From assembly GCA_947474365.1 (NCBI GenBank), contig CANJIU010000016.1, positions 57,193 to 121,192 on the forward strand: a stretch of 64,000 nt of DNA, in the 5' to 3' direction. Both the position numbers and the translations under genes were made by a program. The stretch is from Opitutia bacterium (GTDB lineage: Bacteria > Verrucomicrobiota > Verrucomicrobiia > Opitutales > Opitutaceae). Below, piece after piece: positions 46,401-53,525 of the stretch (position 1 is the first letter of the stretch; every line of letters starts with the position of its first letter). The notes beneath the pieces are model-generated. The model was not told where the DNA came from, did not search any database, and saw only the letters and a program-made list of their open reading frames with translations.

Positions 46401-46770
46401 CGACGAATCCGTTGCGGTCGACGGAATAGTCGGTGAAGTTGCCCGTGCCCTCGGTGTTCGCCTCGTAGAGGAAGATGTCGTTGATGTCCTTCAACGCGAA
46501 ATCCTCCATCTGTTGCTTCGTGACCACCGTGATCGATGATCCGAGGTCCTCCAGCTTGGAGTTGAGCCGCGTGCCGGAAAGCGTGTTCGACGCGTAGAAG
46601 CCGCGCGTTGAGTCCGCCGTCACCTCGAACGGCGAAATCCGGACGACCTCGTCGTTCGCCGCGATGCGGGGCGGAGTGGGTGTCCCCGACGGCGAGACTT
46701 GGCCCAACACCGGCAGATGCGCGACAACCAAGAACGCGCTTAAGGGAAGGAACGACTGTGGGAGATTCAT
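43444..46770 (-). CDS. Large TonB-dependent outer-membrane receptor
   Basis: The protein has 1108 residues, about 300 longer than the other three receptors in the window. The signal peptide is MNLPQSFLPLSAFLVVAHLPVLGQ. A probable TonB box ISPFEVT is at residues 45-51. The plug has LEDLGSSITVVTKQQMEDFALKDINDIFLYEANTEG and a GANRIRGIKQANVAVGNF segment, then SVEISRGPNSSIFGLGNASG. The C-terminus is MLTASFDL. It heads the operon that includes FAD oxidoreductase, esterase, SGNH hydrolase and sulfatase (ATGA overlap with the oxidoreductase). Its promoter and two palindromic operators lie at 46848-46933, shared with the divergent nagB-like gene. Confidence 0.92.
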   Translation of the reverse strand: MNLPQSFLPLSAFLVVAHLPVLGQVSPSGTPTPPRIAANDEVVRISPFEVTADSTRGFYASNTLSGTRLNSKLEDLGSSITVVTKQQMEDFALKDINDIFLYEANTEGTGNFTDYSVDRNGFVVDNTTGGLGGGTALGGTTGANRIRGIKQANVAVGNFATSGRVPVDTFTVDSVEISRGPNSSIFGLGNASGTLNILPARANLRTRKTTLELRADSYEGTRAAIAHNQPIIPGKLAIRGVAITQDNHFERKPSVDHSTRYDGMITYQPFKSTTLRASYERYANFSRLPNSVTPRDGIGYWKDSGSPTWDPITSTVHRRGTSTVVPFNGTLATETAQLGPGLSSDSNIYTRSNLYVNGDGSIGLWSVGRLATAANPATVGGNVRLIQSATYPRTGLDATTRSITDRAVYDWTSVNLLGANWSRQVNNNVNVELEQFFINTPRHLLALQAGWYQEDSTMYRWDSIGQSSESPLIVYMDVNERLLDGTTNPYFLRPYVGAAQPANFYQPFRRNIYRGQLAYQLRFADERNWRRWLGDHSFSGYYEYNRTFTGGYNYRDAVLSTHAWLPAGTDRSNGTNAARVYSRYYLGDNTGNNVDYGTSNWLDGYGPGTYRWFNGATNQWVNEPATLGASYRTGTTGSRSDTNRTQTLLKTYGGTWQGHFFQDRLVATLGVREDSSFSRNGVNLLAADGYSLDLSNQSVWPGAWELRSGRTTTKGVVVKPFRGIRSLEAAASATGPVGVAAQLLQSINLHYNQSDSFLPEALRQDLFTNLLPDPTGKGKDYGFSLNLLNDKLVVRYNQYDTLQLNSRESQNGTIASRVARVEMNYNGNNDPLNLTGLGSAWVDRLQPGLTGAARDAAISKYTGLPPDRPARLAQYVIGATSDVVGKGKEIEVNYNPTRFWTMKVTVAQQKSIDSGISAELMGYLAARLPFWTSLIDPIRGTPWYTTDYGGSRPTPKAFLTELVYDPIKLAQANEGKTRTQVREWRSNFLTSYRLAGLTENAWLKKVSVMGAIRWEDKANIGYFADAKDPTIYDPNRPIYSKGNTYIDLGTTYRTRVFADKIQLRLQLNVRNAFEGGRLQAIGALPDGTPHTYRIVDPRLFMLTASFDL

Positions 46771-46847
46771 AGACGTGGGGTGGAGGTCAGGGCAGAACCG
46801 CGAAGCAAAGGGAATGAGGGTCAGCCATCGCCGACGGTCAATAATAA

Positions 46848-46861
46848 AGCATACGTATGGT
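46848..46861. promoter_or_regulatory. Candidate LacI-type operator, downstream site
   Basis: The core CATACGTATG (46850-46859) is a perfect 10-bp palindrome with central CG, as in LacI-family operators; one further outer pair also matches. It lies about 20-30 bp after the predicted start of transcription of the TonB operon. Its partner site is centred 72 bp away, about seven helical turns. Confidence 0.6.
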
Positions 46862-46887
46862 TTCGAAGCTCAATTAAGATTGAGAAA

Positions 46888-46916
46888 ATAATATCTCGCT
46901 ACGTTTGGGTTGTCAT
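46888..46916 (-). promoter_or_regulatory. Sigma70-type promoter of the TonB-receptor operon
   Basis: On the minus strand the -35 element ATGACA (46916-46911) and the -10 element TATTAT (46893-46888) each match the consensus in 5 of 6 positions and are separated by exactly 17 nt. Transcription would begin near 46881 and give a leader of about 110 nt before the receptor start. One operator flanks each side. Confidence 0.55.
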
Positions 46917-46919
46917 TAA

Positions 46920-46933
46920 ACCATACGTATGGT
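46920..46933. promoter_or_regulatory. Candidate LacI-type operator, perfect 14-bp palindrome
   Basis: ACCATACGTATGGT is a perfect 14-bp palindrome with the same core as the site at 46850. It lies 3 bp upstream of the -35 of the TonB-operon promoter and would sit inside a possible weak nagB promoter (TTGTCA at 46910-46915, a poor -10 near 46935), so one bound repressor could affect both directions. The LacI protein encoded at 49275-50276 is the nearest candidate regulator. Confidence 0.6.
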
Positions 46934-46987
46934 CTCTATTGCCTCGTCGGTTAATTTTCGACCATTACCCCGCCACTCAGTCCGGCA

Positions 46988-47827
46988 ATGACCGTACCTT
47001 TTCAATTCACCCTCGGCCGCAACCTCCACGTCACCATCTGCCCCGACCGAGCCCAGATGGGTGCCGCCGCCGCCGCTCTCGTCCAGCGCGAAGTAGCCCG
47101 CGCCGTTGCCGCCTCGGGTCGCAGTCGAATCGTGTTCGGGTGCGCACCGTCGCAGGATGAGTTTTTCACTGCGCTGGTCGGACAAGCGGCCGGCGATCCC
47201 CTCCCCTGGACGAAGACCGACGTGTTCCACATGGATGACTACATCGGATTCGATGCTTCCCATCCGCAAAGCTTTCGACGTTACCTGAACGAGCACTTTC
47301 TCAATCGGGTGAACGTGGCCGCATTTCATCCCATCCAGGGCGAGGCGACCGATCCGACGGCTGAAGCGAAACGCTACGATGCGGTTCTGCGCGCCGCGCC
47401 GATCGACATCGTGTGTCTCGGTTTCGGCGAAAACGGCCATATCGCCTTCAACGATCCACCGGTCGCCGATTTCGACGATCCTTTCCGCGTTAAACTCGTC
47501 GAAATCGACGAAGCCTGCCGGCAACAGCAGGTCAACGACGGCTGCTTCCCCTCCATCGTCGACGTACCGCGACTGGCCGCCACGATTACGCTGCCCGTGT
47601 TTGCGGAGGCAGGAATGTTGTGCGGCGTCGTTCCGACGCGTCGCAAGGCCCGCGCCGTGCACGACGCCCTGCTCGGCCCGATTGGTCCCGCCTGCCCCGC
47701 CTCGTTGCTCCGCACTCATCCGCGGGCCCACCTGTTCCTCGATCCCGCCGCCGCGTCGCTCCTGCCTTCGTCGCTTACCGCGCAACCGACGGCGACGGAA
47801 CACCGGATCCTCCCCGTGAATTCGTGA
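46988..47827 (+). CDS. Glucosamine-6-phosphate deaminase-like protein (NagB superfamily)
   Basis: The protein has 279 residues. The family texts are VFHMDDYIGF (acidic pair 83-84, matching the MDEY base of NagB), SFRRYLNEHFLNRV, and CLGFGENGHIAFNDP (His151). The usual phosphate loop GxATGSTP is replaced by FGCAPSQDEF, and the D-G-H/N-E-P pair reads N-G-H/N-D-P, a variant seen in a NagB-like subgroup. The expected reaction is glucosamine-6-phosphate to fructose-6-phosphate plus ammonia, or a related phosphosugar isomerisation. It is cytoplasmic. It is divergent from the TonB operon and is followed 49 bp later by an exported Gfo/Idh protein. Confidence 0.8.
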   Translation: MTVPFQFTLGRNLHVTICPDRAQMGAAAAALVQREVARAVAASGRSRIVFGCAPSQDEFFTALVGQAAGDPLPWTKTDVFHMDDYIGFDASHPQSFRRYLNEHFLNRVNVAAFHPIQGEATDPTAEAKRYDAVLRAAPIDIVCLGFGENGHIAFNDPPVADFDDPFRVKLVEIDEACRQQQVNDGCFPSIVDVPRLAATITLPVFAEAGMLCGVVPTRRKARAVHDALLGPIGPACPASLLRTHPRAHLFLDPAAASLLPSSLTAQPTATEHRILPVNS

Positions 47828-47876
47828 CAAAAAAGGCGCGACGCGCCGGGCTTCCTGCGCCTCAATCGTCCCGCCG

Positions 47877-49268
47877 ATGAACTCCCCCCGCTGGACCCGT
47901 CGCGATGTATTGAAATCTCTGGGACTCGCCGCCGGCTCCGCCGCCCTGCCTGGTGCGCCCGCCGCCGTCACCGCCGCGCCTGCGGCCACGTCCGCCTCCG
48001 ATCCGCTGCCGATCAAGACGGCCCGTCACGTCCCGCTTGCGAGACCCGTCACCGCCATCACGCTCGGCGCCGGCCGCCGCGGTCGCGTCTACGGCGGGTA
48101 TGCGGTACAATACCCCGGGGATCTTCGCATCGTCGGTGTCGCCGAGCCCATCGCGATCCGCGGCGAGCGGTACGCGAAAACCCACGGCATCGCCGCCGAA
48201 CACCGTTTCGACACCTGGGAACGCGTCTTCGAACGGCCCAAATTCGCCGACGCGGTGATCATCTCCACGCCCGACGCGTTGCACCACGGCCCATGTCTCG
48301 CCGCGCTCAAGGCCGGCTACGACGTGCTCCTCGAAAAACCCGTGGCGCCGAGCGAACGCGAATGCCGCGAGATCCTCGCCGCCGCCACCCGCTCCGGCCG
48401 CATCGTTGCCGTCTGCCACGTTCTCCGCTACTCACCCTACTTCGTGAAGCTCCGCGAGCTGATGCTTGGCGGCGCAATTGGTCGCGTCGTCAGCCTGCAG
48501 CACATCGAACCGATGGGCTACACGCACATGAGCGACTCGTACGTGCGGGGCAACTGGCACAACAGCCGCCAGAGCACACCGTCGATTCTGGCGAAGTCCT
48601 GCCACGATCTCGACATTCTCCGGTGGCTCGTGAACCGCCCGTGCCGGAAGATCCACGCCTTCGCGAGCCTCTCGTGGTTCAAGCCGGAAAACGCACCCAC
48701 CGGCAGCACCGCCCGCTGCACCGACGGCTGTCCCGCCGAGGCCCAATGTCCGTACTCCGCGCTCGCCATCTACCACCGCGCCCGCCTCCACCTCAGTCAT
48801 TTCGATCTGCCGGACGACCCGGCGCAGCACGGCGATTCCATTCTCGAACATCTCCGCACCACCAACTACGGCCGCTGCGTCTACCGCATGGATAACGATC
48901 AGCCCGACCACTACGTCGCCAATCTCCTCTTCGACGACAACGTAACCGCCAGCTTTTCCATGGAGGCCTTCACGTCCTATTCCGGCCGCCGCACGCGGGT
49001 CATGGGCAGCATGGGCGACATCGTCGGCGACATGTCGTCCTTCGTCGTGACGGATTTCCGCACCGGACGGAAAACCGAATGGCGCGAACCGACCGACGGT
49101 CACGGCGGCGGTGATTTCCGTCTCGTCGCCGACTGGGTCCAGGCCGTTTCCCGTCACGATCCCTCGCTCCTCACGTCAACGATCAGCCAGTCAATCGAGA
49201 GTCATCTGATGGGCTTCATGGCCGAACGCAGCCGCGCCGAAAGCCTCGTCATGGACGTGCGGGTCTGA
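47877..49268 (+). CDS. Tat-exported Gfo/Idh/MocA-family oxidoreductase
   Basis: The protein has 463 residues. The N-terminus has twin arginines (WTRRDVLKSLG) followed by an alanine-rich hydrophobic stretch, a Tat signal, so NAD(P) would be carried out bound to the folded protein. The Rossmann start is ITLGAGRRGRVYGGYA, and the sugar-binding lysine motif is VLLEKPVAPS. A cysteine-rich insert, CTDGCPAEAQCPYSALAIY, marks one common subgroup of exported members. Family roles include sugar C3 oxidation and NAD-dependent glycosidases such as GH109; no choice is possible here. It follows the NagB-like gene in a two-gene unit and ends 6 bp from the convergent LacI gene. Confidence 0.88.
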   Translation: MNSPRWTRRDVLKSLGLAAGSAALPGAPAAVTAAPAATSASDPLPIKTARHVPLARPVTAITLGAGRRGRVYGGYAVQYPGDLRIVGVAEPIAIRGERYAKTHGIAAEHRFDTWERVFERPKFADAVIISTPDALHHGPCLAALKAGYDVLLEKPVAPSERECREILAAATRSGRIVAVCHVLRYSPYFVKLRELMLGGAIGRVVSLQHIEPMGYTHMSDSYVRGNWHNSRQSTPSILAKSCHDLDILRWLVNRPCRKIHAFASLSWFKPENAPTGSTARCTDGCPAEAQCPYSALAIYHRARLHLSHFDLPDDPAQHGDSILEHLRTTNYGRCVYRMDNDQPDHYVANLLFDDNVTASFSMEAFTSYSGRRTRVMGSMGDIVGDMSSFVVTDFRTGRKTEWREPTDGHGGGDFRLVADWVQAVSRHDPSLLTSTISQSIESHLMGFMAERSRAESLVMDVRV

Positions 49269-49274
49269 ACCACA

Positions 49275-50276
49275 TCACTTCCGGGGTGCCGCCGTGCTTT
49301 CCCGCACCTGTAATGTCGGCGTCAGCAGGACCGACGCCCGCTCCGAGGTTCCCGTGATCATGTCCATCCCTGCCCCCGCCAGGCTTTGCACGGGCTGGTG
49401 AATCGTCGTCAGCGCCGGACGCACCAGCACCGCGCTCTCGATGTCGTCGTAACTTGCGACCGACAGCGCCGCCGGCACGGCCACACCGGCATCGCCCAAC
49501 CTTCGGATGAACGCCAGTGCGACCAAATCCTCCAGCGCCACGACCGCCGTCGGCCAATGGGCTCGCACCGAGTCATCGAGGAAATAGGCCGCCGCGTCCG
49601 TCCCGGCCGCCGTGTCGCGCTGCTGGCTCATGAAACAGCACGGCAACAGACACGCGAGACCCTGCGCGGCGAGGGCTTCCTTCACGATCGCGAGGCGCAG
49701 CCGCGACGCCGCACTGTTGTCCCCAATGACGCCGACCGTGCGATGGCCCAGTTCCGCGAGGTGCGTGACGATCAGGCGCGCCGCCTCACGCTCGTCGATG
49801 CCACAGGAGATCACGCGCGGATCGTGCGCTGGCACACCAATCTGGATCACCGGCTTCTCGTCCTTGAAGAAAGCACCATCCCACTTGGCGAAGTCCGTCG
49901 AACCTATGACCACAAATGCGTCCGGCCGGTAATTGCACAGCAAGCGGATCTCCTTGGCATCGAACTCCCCGTTTTCAAATCCGACCACGAGCAGCGTGTA
50001 ACCCGAGCGGAGCGCGCGCTTGTTCAATTCCTGCAGGATTTTGGTGAGGTACTGGTCGTCGAAGGACCGCACGATCACTCCGATCAGACGCGTCTTCCCT
50101 CCCACCAGCATGCGCGCTGCCTGGTTGGGCTGATAGTCCAGCGCCTCCGCAATTTGCCGGACGCGTGCCACCGTCTCCTCTGAAATCGGCCGATCCTTGC
50201 TGCGCCCCGAGAGCACACGTGAAACGACAGACTGGCTGACGTTCGCCAAGCGGGCGATTTCCTTTTGGTTGGCCAT
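49275..50276 (-). CDS. LacI-family transcriptional regulator
   Basis: The protein has 333 residues starting at ATG 50276. The helix-turn-helix and hinge are canonical (KEIARLANVSQSVVSRVLSG, then VRQIAEALDYQPNQAARMLVGGKTRLIGV). The effector domain has HLAELGHRTVGVIGDNSAASRLR and ALSVASYDDIESAVLVRPALTTIHQP. It is the last gene of the long minus-strand array and the nearest LacI protein to the CATACGTATG sites at 46850 and 46922, whose central CG is of the LacI type. It therefore probably links the 13-gene array with the TonB/nagB promoter region. Its ligand is presumably a sugar or phosphosugar. Confidence 0.92.
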   Translation of the reverse strand: MANQKEIARLANVSQSVVSRVLSGRSKDRPISEETVARVRQIAEALDYQPNQAARMLVGGKTRLIGVIVRSFDDQYLTKILQELNKRALRSGYTLLVVGFENGEFDAKEIRLLCNYRPDAFVVIGSTDFAKWDGAFFKDEKPVIQIGVPAHDPRVISCGIDEREAARLIVTHLAELGHRTVGVIGDNSAASRLRLAIVKEALAAQGLACLLPCCFMSQQRDTAAGTDAAAYFLDDSVRAHWPTAVVALEDLVALAFIRRLGDAGVAVPAALSVASYDDIESAVLVRPALTTIHQPVQSLAGAGMDMITGTSERASVLLTPTLQVRESTAAPRK

Positions 50277-50362
50277 GAGCGCGGGGATCGGGAGGGAGCC
50301 GGACCTTAGCGTTCGATCCCACCACAGCCACAGGAAAAACACCGGGACGCTTCTCGGGGCAT

Positions 50363-51481
50363 TTATTTTCCGATCCTCGTCACTTCGCCCGGCGTCCGCG
50401 GTTCGCCCGAGTCCGCGCTCGCCAGCGCGGCAAAGCACAGCGCGAGGCTGTCGAGATTGTTGCGCGCCGAGTGCGTCGGCACACGATCCTCCTCGATGGC
50501 ACAGAGCAGTTCACCCATCGCACCCTGAAATCCACTGCTGAACCACGTGCCCGTCAGCGGCGCGATCGCCCGCCCCGCGGCGGTGTACACCTCGACTGTC
50601 TGCTCGGACAGACTCGGGCCAAAGGCGCGCAACGTGCCGCGGCTCCCGCACACCACCGTGCGGTCCTCCTGCCCCTCCCGCACGTGACCATTGAAATTGA
50701 GCCGCATCTGCGCGTCCGGATAGTCGATCGCCACCTGCCCCAGCATCGGCGGCTTCATCTTCTGAAAACCTGTCCGCCGCACGCTCGCCCATACTCGCTC
50801 CGGCTTCCGGCCACGCATGAACCGCGCCGCCATGTCGAACCAGTGAATGCCAAAATCCAGCAGCACGAGGTGATGAATGTCCTCAAACGGCGTCCCCGCC
50901 GTCCACGTGTGATCCCATTGCAACGTGAAATCCACGCTTGCCACCTCGCCGACGACACCAGCCTGAATCGCCGCGGCGAGATAACTGAAGTGCGGCGCCC
51001 AGCGGCCGTTTTGATTCACCGCCAGCTTCACGCCCTTCGCATCGGCGAGCGCAACGAGCCGCTCGCCCACCGCGAGATCGAGCACGAAGGGTTTCTGGCT
51101 GAGCACGTGTTTGCGCGCATGCAACGCGGCCTCGATCACCTCCACGCGTTCCGCCGGATGCAGCGCAACATCCACGACCGCGATGTCATCCCGGCGCAGC
51201 ACGTCGCGATAGTCGGCGTAGACCTCCGCCCCCGGAAAGAATTCGCTGCGCCGCTTCTCTGCGCGCACCAGGTCGCGGTCGCACAGCGCGACGACATCGA
51301 GTCCCATTTCGCGATAGGCCCGCAGATGATACTCGGAAATCCCGCCACAACCGATCAGCGCGATCTTCGGACGATACCCACGCGGACGCGGCGGCAGATA
51401 GTCCAGCACCGGTGCCGACGTCGCCGCGCTGCCCCCACTGGCGCTCAAGCCATATGTTCCGCTCGCGTTGGGGTCGCTCAT
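50363..51481 (-). CDS. Gfo/Idh/MocA-family oxidoreductase, cytoplasmic
   Basis: The protein has 372 residues with no signal peptide; the first 35 residues are low-complexity. The Rossmann motif is IALIGCGGISEYHLRAY and the substrate lysine is in VLSQKPFVLDL (QKP instead of EKP). The dehydrogenase C-domain has GIHWFDMAARFM (His in place of the usual catalytic His region) and ends with DSLALCFAALASADSGEPRTP. It should be an NAD(P)-dependent sugar or inositol dehydrogenase. It starts 2 nt after the stop of the other Gfo/Idh gene, so the two may be used sequentially on one substrate. Confidence 0.88.
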   Translation of the reverse strand: MSDPNASGTYGLSASGGSAATSAPVLDYLPPRPRGYRPKIALIGCGGISEYHLRAYREMGLDVVALCDRDLVRAEKRRSEFFPGAEVYADYRDVLRRDDIAVVDVALHPAERVEVIEAALHARKHVLSQKPFVLDLAVGERLVALADAKGVKLAVNQNGRWAPHFSYLAAAIQAGVVGEVASVDFTLQWDHTWTAGTPFEDIHHLVLLDFGIHWFDMAARFMRGRKPERVWASVRRTGFQKMKPPMLGQVAIDYPDAQMRLNFNGHVREGQEDRTVVCGSRGTLRAFGPSLSEQTVEVYTAAGRAIAPLTGTWFSSGFQGAMGELLCAIEEDRVPTHSARNNLDSLALCFAALASADSGEPRTPGEVTRIGK

Positions 51482-51483
51482 GG

Positions 51484-52554
51484 TCAGTCGACGAGTTTCA
51501 CGGTCTTCCTCAGCCGCGCACTCAACACCGCGCTGTCACTGATCTGCTGGCCAATCCGCGAAATCTTCGGCGAAAGCGGACCTTCCACTGGCCGGCCCTC
51601 TTGAATGCAGTGCACAAAATATTGAATCGGATTCTGCCCCGGCGCCTCCAACCCCTCGACGGGCAAATCCACTCCCGCGGGGTTCGCCCGCGTCTGCAGC
51701 CGAATCGTGGTCGCATAGTCGTAGGAACTGATCGTCCCTTCCTCGCCTTTCAGCACAAAGCCGCATTTCGGCTGCGGTTGATGAAGCCAAGGATCGGTGA
51801 ACGTTCCCCACCGGGTCTCGAATTTCGAAAGCCCACTCGCGTACCGCGCGATCGTCACGCTGTGCTCGTCGACCTCGAGACCGCGCGGCTGATCGACGAC
51901 CGTGGTCACCTCGATCGGTTTTCTCCCATCGTGATACCACGTCCCGAGAGTCGTGCCGTACCCGAGGTAATCCAACATCGATCCGCCGCCGCGCTTCGCG
52001 CGGTAGAACCAGCTTTTCCGCTTCATCGCCGCCGTCGGCGTGACCTCGATCTTGTCCGCCGTGTGCCAAAGCGGGCCACGGTTTCCGTCGTAAAAATGCA
52101 CCTCCTGCAACGCGCCGATCCGCCCTTCGCGCAGCAACCGGTGTGCCGTCACGTGACCCGGCACCCAGCGCAGCGGCCAGTTGATCGCGAGCAACCGCTT
52201 CGCCTTTTTTGCGGCCGCGATCATCCGGTCAGCCTCCGCCAGCGTGGCGGCAAAGGGTTTTTCAACCAACAGATGCGCCCCGTACGGCGCGACAAGTTCG
52301 ACATACTCGGCGTGCCGGGCCGTGGCGGGACAAAGCACCACAAAATCCGGTTCCGTCGCCGCGAGGCATCGGTGCGGATCGGTGAAGACGCGGTCTGGGG
52401 GAATGCCGAAGTTGGCGATCACCGCCTGCATCCTCGCCGGGTCTTCGTCACAGATTCCCGCAATCTCCACGTCAGGGTGCACGTGGCACTGGCGCAACAA
52501 ATCGCCCATGTGCATGTGATCGAAATTAAGTCCGACAGCTTTGAATTTTTTCAT
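51484..52554 (-). CDS. Gfo/Idh/MocA-family oxidoreductase, divergent nucleotide loop
   Basis: The protein has 356 residues from ATG 52554, which overlaps the phosphotriesterase-like stop by 4 nt; an ATG 15 nt upstream is possible. The N-terminal loop reads VGLNFDHMHMGDLLRQC instead of GxGxxG, and the motif LLVEKPFAATLAEADRM is intact. RKSWFYRAKRGGGSMLDYLGYG is the usual central motif. The odd first loop suggests changed cofactor binding, although EKP and the rest of the fold are kept. It is cytoplasmic. It is probably a sugar dehydrogenase in the 13-gene pathway. Confidence 0.86.
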   Translation of the reverse strand: MKKFKAVGLNFDHMHMGDLLRQCHVHPDVEIAGICDEDPARMQAVIANFGIPPDRVFTDPHRCLAATEPDFVVLCPATARHAEYVELVAPYGAHLLVEKPFAATLAEADRMIAAAKKAKRLLAINWPLRWVPGHVTAHRLLREGRIGALQEVHFYDGNRGPLWHTADKIEVTPTAAMKRKSWFYRAKRGGGSMLDYLGYGTTLGTWYHDGRKPIEVTTVVDQPRGLEVDEHSVTIARYASGLSKFETRWGTFTDPWLHQPQPKCGFVLKGEEGTISSYDYATTIRLQTRANPAGVDLPVEGLEAPGQNPIQYFVHCIQEGRPVEGPLSPKISRIGQQISDSAVLSARLRKTVKLVD

Positions 52555-53525
52555 GGGAAAGAAAGCCAAGTGGAACGGGAGGAGAAGGAAAACGTCGCCG
52601 CCGGGGTGGTGACAAACACCCGTTGCAACATTTTCGCCGAGACGCCTGCGGCGCGGAGTCGGGAGGAAAATTCAGTCAGAAGGAAACTCAGACCCGGCGC
52701 CCCACCGTAGCAGCGCCAGTAGCCCCGCCGTGCCGCATCCATCCCGAGCATGATCTGATCAGGAAACTCGGGGAGCAACGTGAGCAACAAATCAAACGTC
52801 GGGTTACCCTCCCCCGCCCGCCAGCGGAATGCACTGTCGTACTCCACGCGCACGCCACTCGCGAGTACCTCGCGGTGATACCCGGCGTCGGGCTTCCGAT
52901 CCGTGTGCGAGAGACACACGTGGCGGAGATCCACACCCAAACGCTGCAGCAGGGCAATTTGCTCCAATGCGAGTTCGCCCTGCTCTGTGTGCGTAAGTAT
53001 CGGGCATCCGGTACGACGATGCGCCGCGGCGGCCGCCGCGAAGATCCGCTCCTCGCGCGCCGCGAAGGTCCGTTCGCTCGCCACCTTGATTACTCCGGCC
53101 CGATGGCCCGTGCGCCGAACCAACGGTCCGCCATAGTCGTTTGCATCGACGCCGTCGGTAATATCGGCGACGAACAGGGCCGCGAGTTCATCCTCGGTGT
53201 AACGATGCGACCAATGCCCGCCGTCGTAATACTTCGCCAGGTGCAATCCGGTCGGGCACACGAGGTGCACGCCGCTCGCCCGGGAAAGTTCGGCGAGCTT
53301 CAAGACGTTGCGGCCGCTGTCACACGGCATCGAGTCGATCATCGCCCGCCCGCCATCGGCATGAAACTGCCGGAGTTCGACCGCACCGACCGCAACCTCC
53401 GCGAGGAGAAAGTCCGGCGCGATGTGCGTCGTAAAGCTTTGATCAATGATCACGTGCTCGTGTGCATAGCACGCGCCGAGCTGATCGGGAGGGATGTCGC
53501 CGAGAACGGTACGGACAAAGCTCAT
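52551..53525 (-). CDS. Phosphotriesterase-family metal-dependent hydrolase (lactonase-like)
   Basis: The protein has 324 residues from ATG 53525. All metal ligands of the amidohydrolase/PTE fold are present: His22 and His24 (AHEHVIID), Lys147 for the carbamate bridge (AGVIKVAS), His179 (LTHTEQG), His207 (LSHTDRKPD) and Asp263 (LGMDAARRGYW). Natural members hydrolyse sugar or acyl lactones, or N-acyl groups. In this operon a sugar lactone made by one of the Gfo/Idh dehydrogenases is a reasonable substrate. It overlaps both neighbours by 4 nt (ATGA), with the MBL hydrolase upstream and a Gfo/Idh gene downstream, so all three are coupled. Confidence 0.9.
   Translation of the reverse strand: MSFVRTVLGDIPPDQLGACYAHEHVIIDQSFTTHIAPDFLLAEVAVGAVELRQFHADGGRAMIDSMPCDSGRNVLKLAELSRASGVHLVCPTGLHLAKYYDGGHWSHRYTEDELAALFVADITDGVDANDYGGPLVRRTGHRAGVIKVASERTFAAREERIFAAAAAAHRRTGCPILTHTEQGELALEQIALLQRLGVDLRHVCLSHTDRKPDAGYHREVLASGVRVEYDSAFRWRAGEGNPTFDLLLTLLPEFPDQIMLGMDAARRGYWRCYGGAPGLSFLLTEFSSRLRAAGVSAKMLQRVFVTTPAATFSFSSRSTWLSFP

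Noticed and set aside
13732..46770. SusC/SusD-type polysaccharide utilisation loci
   Set aside because: None of the four receptors has a SusD-like lipoprotein neighbour or the N-terminal carboxypeptidase-regulatory domain of SusC.
47835..47847. GC-rich hairpin with adjacent A-run after the NagB-like gene
   Set aside because: The T-run is on the minus strand, where no gene ends; on the plus strand it lacks a T-run and the loop is too tight.
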